DNA from: Enterococcus haemoperoxidus ATCC BAA-382
Lineage (GTDB): Bacteria; Bacillota; Bacilli; Lactobacillales; Enterococcaceae
NCBI RefSeq assembly: GCF_000407165.1
Contig: NZ_KE136479.1
Location: forward strand, 1,003,464-1,067,463
DNA length: 64,000 nucleotides
Direction of reading: 5' to 3'
Shown: piece after piece, positions 61,654 through 64,000 of the stretch
Layout: every line of letters starts with the position of its first letter
How positions within the stretch are numbered: position 1 is the first letter of the stretch
Notes under the pieces: generated by a model
Database searches by the model: none
Told to the model about the DNA's origin: nothing
Seen by the model: the letters and a program-made list of their open reading frames with translations, nothing else
Made by a program: the position numbers and the translations under genes

Positions 61654-62046
61654 ATGAATATTTCAGAAGTTGCAGCAAAATATGATATGACACCTGCTAC
61701 GATTCGCTACTATGAGAGTCAAGGGTTAATGCCGGCGATTACCCGTAACCAATCGGGAACTAGAGATTTTCAAGAAGAGGATTTAAATTGGGTTGAATTC
61801 ATTAAATGTATGAGAGATTCAGGATTGTCTATTCATTCTCTTTCAAAATATTCAGAGTTATATCAAATTGGGGAACAAACGTTGACGCAAAGAAAAGAGA
61901 TTTTGTTGGATGAATATCAAAAACTTTTAAAGAAACAGGCATTAATTAATGGAACTGTTGCTAAATTAGAAAAGAAAATCGCGAATTATGATGTTAAAAT
62001 AAAAAAATATGAGGAAGAGATAGTTACGGAAAAAGAACTAGGCTAG
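61654..62046 (+). CDS. adhR: MerR family aldehyde-responsive regulator (AdhR/NmlR type)
   Basis: 130 residues from ATG 61654 (GAGGG upstream). N-terminal HTH (ISEVAAKYDMTPATIRYYES) and wing (GTRDFQEEDL), then a long dimerisation coil (LLKKQALINGTVAKLEKK). The single Cys52 in EFIKCMRDSGLS is at the position of the sensing Cys52 of Bacillus AdhR. The 7-4-7 repeat known for AdhR (CTTAAAG-N4-CTTTAAG) occurs at three promoters in this neighbourhood. So it probably senses aldehydes by thiol modification and activates them. Confidence 0.9.
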   Translation: MNISEVAAKYDMTPATIRYYESQGLMPAITRNQSGTRDFQEEDLNWVEFIKCMRDSGLSIHSLSKYSELYQIGEQTLTQRKEILLDEYQKLLKKQALINGTVAKLEKKIANYDVKIKKYEEEIVTEKELG

Positions 62047-62068
62047 TTTAAACTGGAGGGAAATGAAA

Positions 62069-62962
62069 ATGTATCTTTTTCAAAGAATTGAAGAAGCAGT
62101 CTTTAAGCAAAATGATGCCCGACGAGTGATTGGTGAATTTATTCTTGAAAATCGTGACCAACTAAAATCTTACTCGATGGAAGAGATTGCCAAGAAAACC
62201 TTTACGTCTAAGCCAACCTTAGTTCGATTTGCGAAATATTTTGGCTATTCAGGTTGGAAAGAATTCATGTATGCTTTTACTCATGAAGTGGCCTATCATG
62301 ACGATAATGCTTACGTAGATGTTGATCCTAACTTTCCATTTTTAGCTCAACACGATACGTTAGAAATCATTGAAAGTATTGCGACTTTAAAAATTCAGAG
62401 TATCAAAGATACGGTTTCTTTGATTGCTATAGAAGATCTTAACAAAGCTGCAGAACTTATTCATCGTGCAAATAGCGTTGTGATTTATGGGACGAGTCCA
62501 AATTATTATTACGGTGAACTGATTAAGAGAAATTTGTTATCGATTCAAAAGAAAGCAATCATGGCCAATTCGGGTGAAAGTGGTATTATCACACAAACAG
62601 TGAATAACAAAGATTGTGCGATTATGATTTCTTATTCTGGAAGTAGCTTTGATGACAACCCAACCAGCAATGTAAAATTATTAATGAAAAATTCAGTACC
62701 AATCATTAGTATTACAAGCGGTGGTGAAAACTATTTAAGGGATTACTCAGATGTTGTCCTTAATATTTCTAGTAAAGAAAAATTATATTCCAAGATAGCC
62801 AATTTTGCGACACAGGAATCCATTCTATTTATTCTCGATGCTCTGTTCGCAAAGGTATTTTCACTTGATTATGAAGTCAATAGAAGGAATAAAATTACAA
62901 ATTCAAAATTATTAGAGTCTAAAAGACAGGCTACTTTTAAAGAGTTATCTGAAAAATTTTAA
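62069..62962 (+). CDS. RpiR/MurR family transcriptional regulator
   Basis: 297 residues from ATG 62069; GGAGGG is 8 bases upstream (ATG 62063 is too close). HTH_6 domain (YSMEEIAKKTFTSKPTLVRF, AKYFGYSGWKEF) and a SIS sugar-phosphate isomerase-like domain (VVIYGTSPNYYYGELIKRNL, IMISYSGSS, IISITSGGENYL). It likely governs the PTS gene starting at 63869, whose upstream region has GAAA/TTTC dyads, by sensing a sugar phosphate. A terminator follows. Confidence 0.88.
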   Translation: MYLFQRIEEAVFKQNDARRVIGEFILENRDQLKSYSMEEIAKKTFTSKPTLVRFAKYFGYSGWKEFMYAFTHEVAYHDDNAYVDVDPNFPFLAQHDTLEIIESIATLKIQSIKDTVSLIAIEDLNKAAELIHRANSVVIYGTSPNYYYGELIKRNLLSIQKKAIMANSGESGIITQTVNNKDCAIMISYSGSSFDDNPTSNVKLLMKNSVPIISITSGGENYLRDYSDVVLNISSKEKLYSKIANFATQESILFILDALFAKVFSLDYEVNRRNKITNSKLLESKRQATFKELSEKF

Positions 62963-62965
62963 TCA

Positions 62966-63004
62966 TAAAAAGCACTTGGATATTTTTGACCAAGTGCTTT
63001 TTAC
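62966..63004. terminator. Bidirectional terminator after the RpiR gene
   Basis: AAAAAGCACTTGG and CCAAGTGCTTTTT form a perfect stem around ATATTTTTGA. Confidence 0.9.
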
Positions 63005-63021
63005 CTGTCTTCATAACCAGA

Positions 63022-63618
63022 TTAAAGAATACTTTTTTTACTTGATGGGTCAATAATATCAGTGAGGTCAAATTGATATTTTTCATAAGTGTAAATGAAA
63101 ATGGCACAGTTTGGAAAATAAGTAGGAATTTTTCTGTCAGAATGTTTCCAAATAGAGTTTAAAAAGTAAAAACACGCGCCATTGTGCGATACTGCCAAAA
63201 CCTTTTGATGATCCTCCTGCTCCATAATTGAGAGAAGCGTATGGCATATTCTCTTTTGAACATCCCGAGCTGTTTCACCTCCAAATTGTTCATAGAAAGT
63301 TTCAAAATTGTGGGAACCTTTTGGCTGTAGCTCCGAACTTTCTCCCTCAAATCGTCCAAAATTCATTTCTTTCAAGCCTTTTTTACGTTGATAAAAGTGA
63401 TTGCTATTGGTAATGATTTCCAATGTGTCGCAAGCACGCTCTTGGGTTGATGAGTAGTAATGATCAAAGTGAATTTGATTTTCTTGAAAAAATGTTGCAG
63501 CTTGTTTTGCTTGCATTTTTCCTTTGTTTGTTAATGGAGAGTCACATGCACCTTGGACTTTTCCTAGCACATTAAAAAGAGTTTCTCCATGACGCATAAG
63601 ATACAACTGTTTTTTCAT
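63022..63618 (-). CDS. Histidine phosphatase family protein (phosphoglycerate-mutase-like)
   Basis: 198 residues, ATG 63618 behind AGGAGGTGTATAA. Catalytic RHG in LYLMRHGETLFN, second Arg in YYSSTQERACDTLE, Glu in FGRFEGESSEL and the second His in VLAVSHNGACFYFL: the complete branch-1 active site. Probably a small-molecule or sugar phosphatase rather than the glycolytic mutase. The promoter carries the same operator as the aldehyde genes, so it is expected to be co-induced with them. Confidence 0.9.
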   Translation of the reverse strand: MKKQLYLMRHGETLFNVLGKVQGACDSPLTNKGKMQAKQAATFFQENQIHFDHYYSSTQERACDTLEIITNSNHFYQRKKGLKEMNFGRFEGESSELQPKGSHNFETFYEQFGGETARDVQKRICHTLLSIMEQEDHQKVLAVSHNGACFYFLNSIWKHSDRKIPTYFPNCAIFIYTYEKYQFDLTDIIDPSSKKSIL

Positions 63619-63638
63619 TTATACACCTCCTCAAGCTC

Positions 63639-63669
63639 ATTATAAGTCTTAAAGCGAGCTTTAAGTCAA
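63639..63669 (-). promoter_or_regulatory. AdhR-type MerR promoter of the histidine phosphatase gene
   Basis: Minus strand TTGACT (63669-63664), 19-bp spacer, TATAAT (63644-63639), with operator TTAAAG-CGAG-CTTTAA (63649-63664). Confidence 0.9.
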
Positions 63670-63739
63670 TCATTTCCGTTAAAAATTCAAGGAAATATGA
63701 AACAGATTTCAATAATTTCAACTTTTTCCTTTATTTTCC

Positions 63740-63783
63740 GAAATATGTTTCGAGATGTTTTGAAACTATTGGTAACGCTATCA
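63740..63783 (+). promoter_or_regulatory. Dyad and candidate cre site before the PTS gene
   Basis: GAAATATGTTTC (63740-63751) is a perfect GAAA-N4-TTTC dyad and could be an RpiR-type operator. TTGGTAACGCTATCA (63769-63783) matches the cre consensus with one mismatch. Confidence 0.5.
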
Positions 63784-63868
63784 ATAAGTGGTAAAGTTCG
63801 ATTAGAAACAAGAGTTGAATAACCGGTGGATTCAAAATAGGATCTTGTTACATTGAAGGGAGAACTCC

Positions 63869-64000
63869 ATGAGTAAAAAATATGAACAGTTGGCTCAAGA
63901 CATTATTGAGACGTTAGGTGGAAAGGAAAATATTGCAGATGCCTATCATTGTCAAACACGCCTTCGTTTTAAACTAGTAGATGAACAAAAAGTAGATAAA
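63869..64000 (+). CDS. PTS EIIB (probably EIIBC) of the glucose/beta-glucoside superfamily, 5' part
   Basis: The first 44 residues only; the gene runs off the window. EIIB opening YEQLAQDIIETLGGKENIAD and the phospho-cysteine motif DAYHCQTRLRFKL are like the EIIBCA protein at 35836. ATG 63869 follows GAAGGGAGAACTCC. Position behind the RpiR regulator suggests a sugar-acid, amino-sugar or disaccharide PTS; the sugar cannot be told. Confidence 0.85.
   Translation, partial: MSKKYEQLAQDIIETLGGKENIADAYHCQTRLRFKLVDEQKVDK

Overview
This window is a low-GC Gram-positive chromosome segment from an Enterococcus, probably of the E. faecalis/E. haemoperoxidus/E. caccae side of the genus rather than E. 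faecalis itself. The evidence is the 16S rRNA, the tmRNA tag ending FALAA, the gnd-etaRS gene order next to an rRNA operon, and enterococcal-looking PTS and agmatine modules. The species is an inference from remembered sequence features. Both edges cut genes: a flotillin at the left and a PTS EIIB(C) at the right.

Layout. 1-17.5 kb is mostly core: flotillin tail, two divergent aromatic-acid-exporter proteins, a broken and an intact HD hydrolase, a MATE transporter with a T10 frameshift, a CLC transporter of CLC-F type, UPF0223 and an IMPase, typA/bipA, recQ, an ABC ATPase, yceD-rpmF, gnd and the etaRS two-component system. 17.7-24.4 kb is a complete 16S-tRNA-Ala-23S-5S operon followed by 13 tRNA genes and a terminator. 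24.4-28.6 kb holds a BspA-like LPXTG surface protein and a PadR/MFS pair.

28.6-39.2 kb is sugar uptake. A LevR-type activator faces a sigma-54 promoter driving a lactose/cellobiose-type PTS (IIA, IIB, IIC) plus a tyrosine phosphatase. It is followed by a LicT-controlled beta-glucoside operon (licT, EIIBCA, 6-phospho-beta-glucosidase) with RAT antiterminator sites. 39.4-46.0 kb is an agmatine deiminase operon in Listeria-like order (carbamoyltransferase, antiporter, AguA, carbamate kinase, second AguA, RpiR). The second AguA has lost the catalytic histidine and the critical Gly157.

46.7-53.9 kb is a compact choline trimethylamine-lyase (cut) cluster: CutC with every choline-pocket residue, an EamA transporter, a 92-residue protein, the CutD activase, and a PocR-domain sensor whose phospho-acceptor histidine is tyrosine, paired with an intact AraC-type response regulator. 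No microcompartment shell or aldehyde/alcohol dehydrogenase gene is present here.

54-64 kb holds stress and housekeeping genes (fRMsr, VOC, SMR pump, ssrA, LysR with an acetyltransferase, SDR). Then comes an apparent aldehyde-stress regulon built around a MerR/AdhR regulator with Cys52. Three promoters (for an aldo/keto reductase, a carboxymuconolactone decarboxylase plus metallo-hydrolase operon, and a histidine phosphatase) share the same TTAAAG-N4-CTTTAA operator inside a 19-bp spacer. I consider this regulon and the cut cluster with its degenerate kinase the most interesting parts of the window.
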